Shown one piece after another: positions 41,940 to 51,500 of a stretch of 64,000 nt of DNA. A program made the position numbers and the translations under genes. This DNA is from Allokutzneria sp. NRRL B-24872. GTDB taxonomy: Bacteria > Actinomycetota > Actinomycetes > Mycobacteriales > Pseudonocardiaceae. Position 1 is the stretch's first letter. Each line of letters begins with the position of its first letter. The DNA lies in the NCBI RefSeq assembly GCF_002155965.1, contig NZ_MUMH01000078.1:17995-81994 (forward strand), written 5' to 3'. The notes under the pieces are model-generated. The model was not told where the DNA came from, did no database searches, and saw only the letters and a program-made list of their open reading frames with translations.

Positions 41940-44378
41940 ATGGCTGGCGATGACAACCAGGACGCTCATCTCATGACCGGTCGAGGTGATTTGACCGACG
42001 CGTGGCTGCGCCACGACGTGGCCCGCTTCCTCTGGGACCTGCTCGAACAGGACGAGTTCGCCGACGAGATCCAACGCCTGGCATTGGACCCGCAGGACGT
42101 GGTGAAGGCCATGGCGAGTGATCCCGTCATGATGGAACTCGGTCGCGGCACCTACGGTCCCTTGGAAGATCGACACGAGGCACTTGAACAGTTCAAACGG
42201 ACGAAGCCTGAGCAATGGACTGGCGGGTGGCGTCCCAATCGATCGCAGCGACGCGCACTGTACGCCTCGGCCGCCATTCTTGCGGCGCTGATCCTGCAAC
42301 TCGTTTTGGCGGATGAGTGGCTGCCGAAAACGTTCGCCGCAGTTGCCGTTACTGTGGCCGGTAGCGCTTGTTTTATCCTTGCATTATTTGGACTTCCTGA
42401 CAATGCTATTTCCCAGCTTCGGTGGATGACAGAATACGTTCATCTCACGGTCAAGCTGCCTGCTCGATGGTGGTCCCAACGTCGCGTGCTTCGCGATCGT
42501 GTCATCGTGCCGGAGTTGAGGAAGTGGTTGCACCGGCAAGCAAAGACTTCATTCGCAGTAGAACTGTGCTTGCGAGACGCCAGCGGGTTGTCCCTTCCGC
42601 CGACAGGATCCACCCTTGTAGAGACGGCGGCTGTTCAAGCGTGTACGCGAGAGGTGAACCGGGAGATGCCGGGTGCAGTTGGACTGGCCGGATCCCGAGG
42701 TGTAGGAAAAAGCACGATTATTGAGCAAGCTGCACGCAATGGGTTTACTCATGAATCTCGTTCGGAAATGTTGGGTGTAATAACCAGTGCGCCTGTTCGG
42801 TACGACTCTCGAGACTTCGTGCTACACATCCATGCCTGCCTCTGTCGTGCCGTTATCGACCATCTTGTCGAGTACGGAAAGCCGACAGGGAGCGAAACGG
42901 AAAGGCACTGGTGGAAGCTGTATCGCTCCCACATCCGACGCGCCTACCTGAGCTCGGTGGTCAGTACTGCAGGGCGCGCGGTGCTGCGGCTGGCGGTGGC
43001 ATTCGGCTTTGGTGCGATCGCCTGGGGATGGCCCCATGACTACGGCCTCGCCATTGGGCGAGGTGCCCTGGCATTCGTCCAGGACGTCTGGGCGTCTCCG
43101 TTGGCCGTGTTGCGCAACATGACGTGGCAGCAGGCCGCTGCCGCAGTGTCTGTGTTCCTCGCCATCAGAGTCGGCTGGATGTTGCTCAGAAAACTCCTCT
43201 GGCCGCCGGTGGCCGGTGCGGCGCTCGGCACATGGCGCCTCTTCTTGCGAAGCAGCGACCGCAAGTCACCGGATTACTCGGCTTTGCGTGATGTGGCCGA
43301 GCAGCACCTGCGCGCGATCCGATTTCTGCAGACTCACACCAACGGATGGTCAGGCAAGGTCGCCGTCCCTCTGGGCTCCGATGCGGGAGTGACGCGCTCA
43401 CTCGCCCGCGCAGAGCAACCCTGGACCCACCCGGAAGTCGTTGCCCGGCTCCGGGACTTCCTTTCCCTGGTCGTGGACGTGCTCCAGTTCGGCCCGGCAC
43501 GGACGAGCGGAGTGGTGGTGGCCATCGACGAGCTGGACAAGATCTCCGATCCCGATGAAGCACACCGGTTCCTCAACGAGATCAAGGGAATCTTCGGTGT
43601 CAAGCACTGCCTCTTCCTGGTCGCAGTCTCCGACGACGCTCTCACCGCGTTCGAGCGACGCGGTATCCCGGCACGTGATGCCTTTGATAGCGCCTTCACT
43701 ACGATGATCCATGTCCAACCGTTCACCCTCGACGAGTCACGCACATGGCTGGCGTTACGGGCGCTGGGCATCCCCGAACCCTTTGTCTGGCTCTGCCATT
43801 GCCTGTCCGGTGGGTTGCCGCGCGAGCTGGGACGCGTCGCGATCGCCCTGCACGATCTTCAGGGCGCCTACACTCATTTGGCCGAAATCACCCACGCCCT
43901 GATCCGCCAAGACCTGAGCCTGAAAGCCAGAGCCTTCGCGCACACCGCGGTCTCTCTGGGACGCACCGAAAAGGATGACCCCTCCCAGCCTCACACTTTG
44001 ATCAAGAATTTGCAGGAAATGCAGACAACTAACCTCATGAGCCTCGACGATCTCGCAGATCAAATCTGGTCATCTGAAGGCAGTGCGCCGGTGAACGAGT
44101 TCGACAGGCTGCGCAATGAAGCTGCCTGTTACCTCCTGTTCTGCCACACTCTAGTCGTGCTCTTCCATGACGAACTTAAGCCTGGCGATCTCCGGCTCTG
44201 CGGGACCTCTAGCGCATGTGCCACAACCGAGCCTGCGGCCGTGATTGCGCAGTTGGCTTTAGTGCGGCAAACCATGGCCGTCGACACGTTGTTGGTCCGC
44301 CTACGGCTCGCCGAGTTTCGAGACAGAATTAAGCCCGCCTTCTCCCATCGCATGTCTTCGTGGAACGTCTCGGGGTGA
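41940..44378 (+). CDS. KAP-like membrane-associated P-loop NTPase, cargo of the tRNA-Pro element
   Basis: An 812-residue protein. Two helices (about 107-151) precede the P-loop GSRGVGKST (about 250). Two more (about 342-360 and 397-415) split the NTPase core, and Walker B is VVVAIDELDKI (about 525). Transmembrane helices inserted into the NTPase core are the hallmark of KAP-family STAND-like NTPases, several of which serve in phage defence. The C-terminal 250 residues are helical. ATG 41940 lacks a good ribosome binding site; ATG 41973 is an alternative. As the only large intact gene of the element, it is probably its selectable cargo. Confidence 0.7.
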   Translation: MAGDDNQDAHLMTGRGDLTDAWLRHDVARFLWDLLEQDEFADEIQRLALDPQDVVKAMASDPVMMELGRGTYGPLEDRHEALEQFKRTKPEQWTGGWRPNRSQRRALYASAAILAALILQLVLADEWLPKTFAAVAVTVAGSACFILALFGLPDNAISQLRWMTEYVHLTVKLPARWWSQRRVLRDRVIVPELRKWLHRQAKTSFAVELCLRDASGLSLPPTGSTLVETAAVQACTREVNREMPGAVGLAGSRGVGKSTIIEQAARNGFTHESRSEMLGVITSAPVRYDSRDFVLHIHACLCRAVIDHLVEYGKPTGSETERHWWKLYRSHIRRAYLSSVVSTAGRAVLRLAVAFGFGAIAWGWPHDYGLAIGRGALAFVQDVWASPLAVLRNMTWQQAAAAVSVFLAIRVGWMLLRKLLWPPVAGAALGTWRLFLRSSDRKSPDYSALRDVAEQHLRAIRFLQTHTNGWSGKVAVPLGSDAGVTRSLARAEQPWTHPEVVARLRDFLSLVVDVLQFGPARTSGVVVAIDELDKISDPDEAHRFLNEIKGIFGVKHCLFLVAVSDDALTAFERRGIPARDAFDSAFTTMIHVQPFTLDESRTWLALRALGIPEPFVWLCHCLSGGLPRELGRVAIALHDLQGAYTHLAEITHALIRQDLSLKARAFAHTAVSLGRTEKDDPSQPHTLIKNLQEMQTTNLMSLDDLADQIWSSEGSAPVNEFDRLRNEAACYLLFCHTLVVLFHDELKPGDLRLCGTSSACATTEPAAVIAQLALVRQTMAVDTLLVRLRLAEFRDRIKPAFSHRMSSWNVSG

Positions 44379-44636
44379 ACACAGCTTGGGCTGGTTAAGG
44401 AGCGCTCCACCAACGCAGGACCTGTGATCGCAAGAAGCAACCACATCGCGGAGGTTTGCCGTCGATGGGAGGAGAGGGGTAAGGGGCCGCGGCTCTTTAA
44501 GCTGCGTGGACCGAGCGGCTGCACCATGATCAGATTGCCGCCGCCAGGCACGTAGCGCTCCCAAAGGTCGAGATCCTTCGAGGGGCTAAGCCCAAGCGTC
44601 CACCGTCGGCAGACAACAGAAGCTCGTCGCGCGACT

Positions 44637-44921
44637 GTGCTGTCCTTTCGCAGCCCGGCCATCGTCGACAGCGTCTCCTTCACCTACCTCATCACTCACG
44701 CAGCAGACAGCGGCGGCGAGCGCCGCTTCGAACTCGGCGCCACTGGGCACGGCCCGAGCGGCTCGCGACTCGCCCAGCGCCTCAGCCAGCACATCCGCGA
44801 CTGGAACCGCGACCGGACAGCTCAACCACGCATCCTCGCCGCGCCCTACACGTTCCCGGAGAATGAGCTTCCCGACGGGATGTTCATCACCAAGCAACAC
44901 GTGCGACTCGGCCTGGCGTGA
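44637..44921 (+). pseudogene. C-terminal fragment of an FxLD-type peptide methyltransferase
   Basis: Ninety-four codons matching only the tail of the isoaspartate-methyltransferase-like enzymes of FxLD / ATP-grasp peptide systems: VSFTYLI, FELGATGHGPSGSRLAQRLS, then IRDWNRD and LPDGMFITKQHVRL. The SAM-binding domain (about 300 residues) is missing upstream. I infer a relic of a ribosomal peptide maturation locus carried by the element. The flanks 44379-44636 and 44922-45130 show no other gene. Confidence 0.6.
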
Positions 44922-45130
44922 ACGCGCGCGACGTTCGGAATTTCAGGAAGGTGCTCCTGCGCCGCGGTTGGCGGGCTGGCTCGGCGACCCGCCAACCGCA
45001 GGAAGCTCGCCCAACTGCGGTACGCGCTGGCGGCGGTGAGCTTGTCAAGAGTTGAGAAGCGGCATCGGAAGTCTAGCGAGTCAAGGGGTCAACGAGCGGC
45101 GTGCTCGACCTCGAAGTCCGTGCCAAGATC

Positions 45131-45173
45131 AAAAAAGAAGGCTCTTCGCAGTGTCTGACCTGCGAAGAGCCTT
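45131..45173 (-). terminator. Rho-independent terminator of tRNA-Pro
   Basis: A perfect 13-bp stem (45138-45150 with 45161-45173) with a 10-base loop, followed on the reverse strand by CTTTTTTG. It begins eight bases after the tRNA 3' end and is the clearest intrinsic terminator in the window. Confidence 0.92.
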
Positions 45174-45180
45174 CCGACCG

Positions 45181-45254
<74 letters not shown>

Positions 45255-45350
45255 GTCTGTCTGCGCTCTCTCAAGCGCTGGAGAAAGATTAACGCACGGC
45301 TGATCAGGTTCCTAATCGGGGGTTGTCAAAGCTCTGACCTGCGGTGTTGC

Positions 45351-45773
45351 TCAGGGTGGGAGGAGGGCGGCGCCGACGGCGAGCACGGCGAGGGCGAGGG
45401 TGGCGAACAGCAGGTCCACGGCGAGGCGGACGCGGCGGAACTTGAGGCGGGCGATCCGGCTCAGCGCCCGCCAGCGGCGGTCCCGCCAGGCGGCAAGGTC
45501 GGAGTCGGTGATCTCGAAGACGCCGGGCACGGTGGTCGGGCGGATGACGAGCATCAGGCTCACGACAGCCGCGGTCCAGGGGAGCAGGGCGGACAGGCCG
45601 AGGACGGTGGTCGCCTGGGTGATCGAGTCGCGGCCGAGGTTGGCGATGGCCACGCCTGCGGTGACGGTGAAGGTCGCGATGAGCAGCAGGTCGCGGGCCT
45701 TGCCGTCCAGGCGCTTGAGCTCGTCGCGGACGTCGGCGAGTTCGGCGGCGAGCACGTCGGGGTCATGCGGCAC
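45351..45773 (-). CDS. Pycsar-type transmembrane effector (PycTM-like)
   Basis: A 140-residue membrane protein of the Pycsar effector family. The N-terminal helix has ELADVRDELKRLDGKARDLL, then come two membrane helices (about 28-45 and 52-76), a cytoplasmic stretch with WRALSRIARLKFRRVR, and a C-terminal helical membrane segment. Such effectors are thought to disrupt the inner membrane when bound by a cyclic pyrimidine nucleotide. Its start lies 11 bp inside the cyclase gene, so the two are coupled. tRNA-Pro is about 100 bp further downstream. Confidence 0.8.
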   Translation of the reverse strand: MPHDPDVLAAELADVRDELKRLDGKARDLLLIATFTVTAGVAIANLGRDSITQATTVLGLSALLPWTAAVVSLMLVIRPTTVPGVFEITDSDLAAWRDRRWRALSRIARLKFRRVRLAVDLLFATLALAVLAVGAALLPP

Positions 45774-46863
45774 CGGAGGCGCCCTTGTTCAGTTGGCCGG
45801 ACAGGCCGCGCGGGTTCGGGCGGATGACGAGGGTCGCCCTGTCGCCGGGGCGCAGGCGGCGCGCGGCCTCGCCGAGGTGCACGAACAGCGTGAGGGTGTT
45901 GCCGCGCTGGTCCTTCACGGCGACGAAGCCGTAGCCGCGCTCGGCGAAGACCTTGGTGAACTCGGCGGTCACCCGCCAACCCTCCTGCACGAGCGCGCCC
46001 GCGACGGGGCGGCCGTTGGGGCGCAACGGTTTGATGGGCACGAAGCGGACGGTCTTGCCCCGGACGAGGTTCTCCTTCGGCACGGCGAGGAACCTGCGGT
46101 CGACGAAGTACTCGCCCCGCTCGGTGCGCAGGGAACCCCTGCCCTTCTCGGCGCTCCACTGCTCGACGGTGCCCTGGAGGACGCCGTCGGTGGCGGGCGC
46201 GGGGACGTTCTGCGAGTGCCGCAGCGTCGCGTTGCGCGCCCCGAACTCGCTCTGCGACCAGATGATCTCGTAGTAGCTGACGCGGTGGCCGAAGCCCTTC
46301 AGGCCCACCTCGCCCGCGAGGTGGTACTCGTTGGTCGGCCTGTCCAGCGCGTGCCCGATCTCGGAGCTGATCCGCGTCATGTCCGCGGCGTGGAAGGTGT
46401 TGGCGTCGATCCACACCGCGTTCGGGGCGGCGGCCGAGGACAACCGGGACGCGAGGTCGGCGGTGCTGCCGATGACGTCGGTGGTCTGCGCGGGGGTGCG
46501 GTACTCGACGATGTGCCCGGTGGCGATGCCCACCGTGCACTGGCAGTTCTGGATCAGCGAGGTTTCCTGCTGGAGCCTGCGCAGCTGCTCCTGCAGGCGG
46601 ATGCCCGCCCGGATGGCGTTGCCGCTGCCCGCCGCGTCGAACATCGCGAGCACCCCGTCGCCGAGGTACTTCACCACCTCGCCGCCCTCGTGCTGGACCG
46701 CCTCGGTGACGATGTCCAGGAACTTGCCGATGGTCGGCAGCCAGTTGACCTCCGCGGTCCGCTCCTTGAGCTTGGCCGAGTCCACGATGTCGGCGAACAT
46801 GATCGTCTTGCGCGGCCGGTCACCGCTCCTGAGCGCGTCGCTGAACACCTCGAAGTACCTCAC
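45763..46863 (-). CDS. Pycsar-type class III nucleotide cyclase with cold-shock-like domains
   Basis: 366 residues; GTG 46863 has AGGAGG six bases upstream. Residues 15-190 form a class III cyclase domain: metal-binding Asp25 in IMFADIVDSAKL and Asp69 in VKYLGDGVLAMFD. Residues about 225-350 hold two OB-fold, cold-shock-like repeats (GTVEQWSAEKGRGSL; FAERGYGFVAV followed by LFVHL). The overlap with a PycTM-like effector points to a Pycsar anti-phage system that makes cCMP or cUMP on infection. Lys65 and Asp129 sit where adenylyl cyclases bind adenine, so the product is uncertain. Confidence 0.78.
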   Translation of the reverse strand: MRYFEVFSDALRSGDRPRKTIMFADIVDSAKLKERTAEVNWLPTIGKFLDIVTEAVQHEGGEVVKYLGDGVLAMFDAAGSGNAIRAGIRLQEQLRRLQQETSLIQNCQCTVGIATGHIVEYRTPAQTTDVIGSTADLASRLSSAAAPNAVWIDANTFHAADMTRISSEIGHALDRPTNEYHLAGEVGLKGFGHRVSYYEIIWSQSEFGARNATLRHSQNVPAPATDGVLQGTVEQWSAEKGRGSLRTERGEYFVDRRFLAVPKENLVRGKTVRFVPIKPLRPNGRPVAGALVQEGWRVTAEFTKVFAERGYGFVAVKDQRGNTLTLFVHLGEAARRLRPGDRATLVIRPNPRGLSGQLNKGASGAA

Positions 46864-47083
46864 TGCGCCTCCTCGGACTCACCTCAAGGGTGATCGAGAA
46901 GGCCCTGGCTCGGCACCGCCCCGTCCCGCACCGCAAGGAAACCGCGTCCTGCCCGAGATATGTCCACAGTGGACTGCCCGAGGGGAGGCGGCTCTCCCGG
47001 GTGCGCGCAGGAACAAAGATGTGCGCAACGGACACGAAAGTGCCGTCTTTCCCCGTCCGGTGGGGAAAACCCAGGATGGAACC

Positions 47084-47893
47084 GTGAAGACAGTGATCAT
47101 CAGCGGTGGGACGAGTGGAATGGGCCGCGAGACGGCACTGCGCCGGCTGGACAGGGGCGACAACGTCATCGTGATCGGCAGCAGCGAGGCCAAGGGGCGT
47201 GCGCTGGTCGAGCAGGTGTCGAATCCGAACCTCCACTTCCTGCGTGCGGACCTCTCGTCGGTGGCCGAGGTCGAACGGGTGGTGCGCGAGGTGTCCGACC
47301 GGCACGAGTCCGTGGACGCGCTCGCCCTGTTCGCCAACCGGGTCAACGCCGAGCGGGTCGAAACGGCGGACGGCCTCGAAGCCACGTTCGCGCTGTACTA
47401 CCTGAGCCGGTACCTGTTGAGCCACCGGCTCCGCCCACTGCTCGACGCGAGCGCGCACCCGGTGATCGTCAGCGTCGCCGGGGTCGGCGTCACCGCGGGG
47501 CGCGTGCACTGGGAGGACCCGCAGCTGACCGCGAAGTACGGGCAGGTTCGAGCGCAGTTGCAGGCGGGGAGGGCGAACGACCTCCTCGGGGTGGCCTTCG
47601 CGGAGGAGGGCGGTGGGCGGGCGCGGTACGTGCTGTACCACCCGGGCTTCACCCGGAGCGGCTTGGACGGCGCGTCGAACCCGGTGGTGCGCGGGGTGAT
47701 CAAGGTGGCTGCCCGGCTCTTCGCGCGGTCGGTCGCCGAGTCCGTGCGCCCGGTCGTGGACTGGATCGACCGGCCGCCGACCGCGCCGCTGACCGCCGTC
47801 GATCGCGGGCGTCCGGTCGGCACGGCGCTGCGCACCCTCGACAGCGCGGATGCCGCGCGCCTTGCCAGGTACACCGAAACCCTTGTGCAGTAA
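47084..47893 (+). CDS. Short-chain dehydrogenase/reductase-like protein
   Basis: 269 residues from GTG 47084, with AGGATGG upstream. The Rossmann motif is VIISGGTSGMGRETALRRL, with LHFLRADLSSVAEVERVV and a strand ending in VIVSVAGVG. The usual Y-x-x-x-K pair is not obvious: where it should stand the sequence is KYGQVRAQLQAGRAND. It may be a divergent or non-catalytic SDR. It is divergent from the Pycsar operon and monocistronic. Confidence 0.82.
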   Translation: MKTVIISGGTSGMGRETALRRLDRGDNVIVIGSSEAKGRALVEQVSNPNLHFLRADLSSVAEVERVVREVSDRHESVDALALFANRVNAERVETADGLEATFALYYLSRYLLSHRLRPLLDASAHPVIVSVAGVGVTAGRVHWEDPQLTAKYGQVRAQLQAGRANDLLGVAFAEEGGGRARYVLYHPGFTRSGLDGASNPVVRGVIKVAARLFARSVAESVRPVVDWIDRPPTAPLTAVDRGRPVGTALRTLDSADAARLARYTETLVQ

Positions 47894-48510
47894 CGAAAAA
47901 TGATCGAAAGCGGTGAATTCACGGGGGTCGCCTCCCTTCCGTCATCAGTGATAGCCGGGGGGTGTGAATCCGTCAAATCCGCATCGTTGCCGTGACTGTC
48001 GGACCCCCGGTCTACCTTCGCCGTGATGACTCCACCGAGCTGCCGGACCGGCGGTTCGCGTGCCGGACGGGACGGGAGGAGCTCCACTGTGGACGGTGTG
48101 GTGCCGCGTTCGCCGCCGACCGCCGCCGCCGGGTCGGGGCGTCGCGGAGTTGACAGATGATCTTTCGCGCTGTCGCGGCGACGCCGGCGCCCGGCGCGCG
48201 GGAGCGCCGACCGCTGTGCAGGGCCGAGCGGGTCGCGTCGTGCGGGGACCATTCGCGTCCTTTTCCTCCCTATTCGTATTTCGGTGAGAGGAATGGTTGG
48301 TCTTTGCCTGAATAAATGGAAGTGGGGCAACCTCGCGGATCGATGGCCCCTGCCTGCGGCTTTGTCGCCGGTGCAGGCCGGGACACGAGTCGGCGAGGCC
48401 GTGTGGCAGGCTTTTTGCGCTCACGTTCGACGACGGTGTGCAGGTGGAGGTCGGTCAGTGACCCGGGCCGGGGTGAGGGACTGGGTGGCGTCGGTTGTGG
48501 AGGCTGAGGC
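47894..48510. other. 617-bp gap upstream of the PBP gene; no supported gene
   Basis: Only short, unconvincing frames occur. One forward frame (48284-48514) overlaps the PBP start by GTGA but is Arg/Trp-rich with no homology I recognise. AT-richer tracts near 47890-47910 and 48250-48320 could hold promoters, the second for the PBP gene. Confidence 0.3.
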
Positions 48511-51500
48511 GTGAACGACGAACGCGACCGGGGCGGCTATCCGGGCCGCCGTGGCCAGGCGCGGTCCGGACCCGAGCACCCCACCGAGAGCACCGGCTTC
48601 TGGAGTCCGGAGTGGGACGAGGACGAGGCCCAGCCCTCGCACGACCCCCGGCGACCGGAGCAGCACCGCGGTCAGCAGCCGAACCGCGCGCCCACCCCGC
48701 CACGGGGCAATCCGGTGAACCAGCCGCCCGGCCGAGCCGGTTCGCGGCCGCCCGGCCCCGGCGGACAGCGCCCCGGCCCCGGCGCGCCCGACGGGCGCGG
48801 TGGCGGACAGGTACCGCCTCGTGGCCAGGACGCCGCTGGTGCGCCGAACCGCTCCGGCGACTCGCGCAACGGCTCCGGAGGACGGCCGAACGGGCCCGGT
48901 GGCCCTCGGAACGACCCGGGAGCGCCGCGTGGCGGGCCCGGCGCGGGTGTTGCCGGGGCCGCGGCGGCCGGTGGCGCGCTCGGTGCCGCCGGTGGCCCTC
49001 AGGGCGGTGGCCCGCGCGGTGGCGGCCAGCAGGGAGGTCCGCAGGGCCCTGGGCCGAACCGGGGACCGCAGAACGGCGGCCAGCAGAACGGCGGCCTCCG
49101 CAATGGCGGGCCGCAGAGCGGTGGTCCCCAAGGGGGCAGACCCCAGGGTGGTGCTCCCCAAAACGGGCCGCGCGACGGTGCCCCCGGCATGCCGAACGGG
49201 CAGGGAGAGCCGCGCGAGGGCGCTGGGGCGCTCGGCGCGTGGGATGACCGAGGAGCCGGTCAGCGCGGGCAGTACGACGCCACGAGCGTGGTCCACCGCG
49301 GCGGGAACGGGATGGCGCCGGGAACGGAGCTGATCCCGGGACCCAACGGGCCGAACGGCGCGCGCCCCGGCAGCGGACCGCGCGGGCACAACGACCCCAC
49401 GAGCGTGGTGCACCGCGGCGGTGCGCCCGGCGGCGACGGTCCGCCCACCACGGTCTTACCGGGGGGGAGGGTGCGTCCTGGCGCTCCGGTGCCGCCGAGG
49501 CGGGACCCGGGTGACGCGCCGACTGAGTTGATCGAGCCGGAGACGGAGATCATCGACCTCGTCGACGACGAGGACGACTACCCGCGCGAGCCGCAGCTGC
49601 TCACCCACCGCGAGCCGGACGACGACGAGTACGACCAGCACGCCGAGGACGGCGACGAGGACCGCGAAGACGACGACGAAGCAGCGCTCACCGAGGAGGA
49701 AGAGCGCAAGCTGCGCAAGAAGAAGATCTGGAAGCGCGTCCGCCTCGGCTGCTACATCGCGGCGGCCGTCGGCGTGATCGGACCGGTCATCGCCTTCGTC
49801 ATCACCTACTTCCTCGTCTCCATCGACGACCCGAAGGACGTCATCGCAGCCCAGGAGAAGACGGTCACGCTCCTGTTCTCCGACGGCGAGAAAGAGATGA
49901 GCAAGCTCGTGCCCCAGGGCGGCACGCGCGCGTACGTCTCGCACAACGACGTCCCCAAGATCGTGCGCGACGCGGTGACCGCGACCGAGGACGCGTCGTT
50001 CTACACCAACCCCGGTTTCGACGTGGTCGGCATCGCGCGCGCGGTGCTCAACCAGATCACCGTCGGCGTCGGCGGCGGCTCGGGCATCACGCAGCAGTAC
50101 GTCAAGGTCTCCACCGGCAACAAGGAGAACAGCCTCAGCCGCAAGTGGAAAGAGCTCGTCAAGTCGTTCAAGATGAACAACGAGCAGACCAAAGACCAGA
50201 TCATGGAGGCCTACCTCAACACGATCCCGTTCGGGCGCGGCGCGCTCGGGATCGACGCGGGGGCCAGGGCGCTGTTCGGCAAGAGCGTCAAGGAGGTCAC
50301 CGACCCGGCGGAGGCCGCGCTGCTGGCCACGGTGATCCAGGCGCCGTACCGGTTGGACCCGGAGAAGAACCGGGCGGAGACCGAGCAGCGCTGGCGCAAG
50401 CACGCGCTGCGGCGGATGGCGGAGAACGACTACATCACCCAGGCGCAGGCAGCATCCCTCCCGTTCCCCAAGACCGTGCCGCGCGCGGAGGCGATGAAGC
50501 GCAACCCGGTCTCCGGGCCCACTCTGCACATCCAGGAGCAGGTGATCGCGGAGCTGGAGGGGATGGGCTACACCGACGACAAGCTCAAGCGCGAAGGGCT
50601 CACGGTCGTCACGACCATCGACTCCAAGGCGCAGCAGAGCGCGGAGGCCGCGGTCGCGAAGTACATGAAGAACAACAAGGAAGGGCTGCGCTCCGCGCTC
50701 ACCGCCGTTGACCCGAAGACCGGTGGGGTGCGCGCCTACTACGGCGGCGAGAACGGCACCAGCACCGACTACGCCGACTCGTTGCAGGAACCGGGGTCCT
50801 CCTTCAAGCCCTTCGTGGCGCTCGCGGCGCTGCAGAAGGGGATCGGTATCGGCACGCCGTACGACGGCACCTCCGGTATCGAGATCGCGGGCAAGGCGCG
50901 GGCCAACTCCGGCAACAAGAGCACCTGCGGGACGCAGTGCTCGATCCGGGACGCGATGACGCTGTCGGTCAACACGGTCTTCATGAAGATCACCGCGGAC
51001 CTGAACCCCAAGCGCGTGGTGGACGCCGCCTTCTCCGCGGGCATTCCCGAGTCGCAGCGCGCCGGGCTGGTCGGCACCGACGGCTTCCCGGACATCAACA
51101 TCGCCATCGGTGGTGGTGACACCCGCGTGCGCCCGAGGGACATCGCCGGCGCCTACGCGACCTTCGCCGCCGACGGGGAGACCCGGCCGACGCACTTCGT
51201 CAGCAGGGTCATGAAGGCCGGGCAGGACGTGCCGCTGTGGGACGAGAAGGACAAGATCACCGCGCAGAAGAAGCTCGACTCCAACGACTCCGACAACAAC
51301 AAGCAGTTGGCGCGCAACGTCACCGAGACGATGGTGGACGTGGCGAAGTCCTCCAACCTCGCGCTGAGCAAGAACCGGCCGGTCGCGTCGAAGACCGGTA
51401 CGCACGAGAAGGACAAGACCGAGAACGCCAAGGCGTGGATGGTCGGCTACACCCCGCAGATCTCCGCGGCGGTGTGGGTCGGCAAGGACGGCTTCCAGGC

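Noticed and set aside
44586..44900. Reverse-strand frame over the methyltransferase fragment
   Set aside because: The forward frame matches the conserved tail of FxLD-type methyltransferases; the reverse is its antisense.
45763..46863. Ordinary stand-alone adenylate cyclase
   Set aside because: The 11-bp overlap with a Pycsar-type membrane effector and the cold-shock-like tail fit a Pycsar system better, although nucleotide specificity stays open.
48284..48514. Small forward frame just before the PBP start, GTGA overlap
   Set aside because: No homology, odd composition and no clear ribosome binding site. The overlap could be chance.
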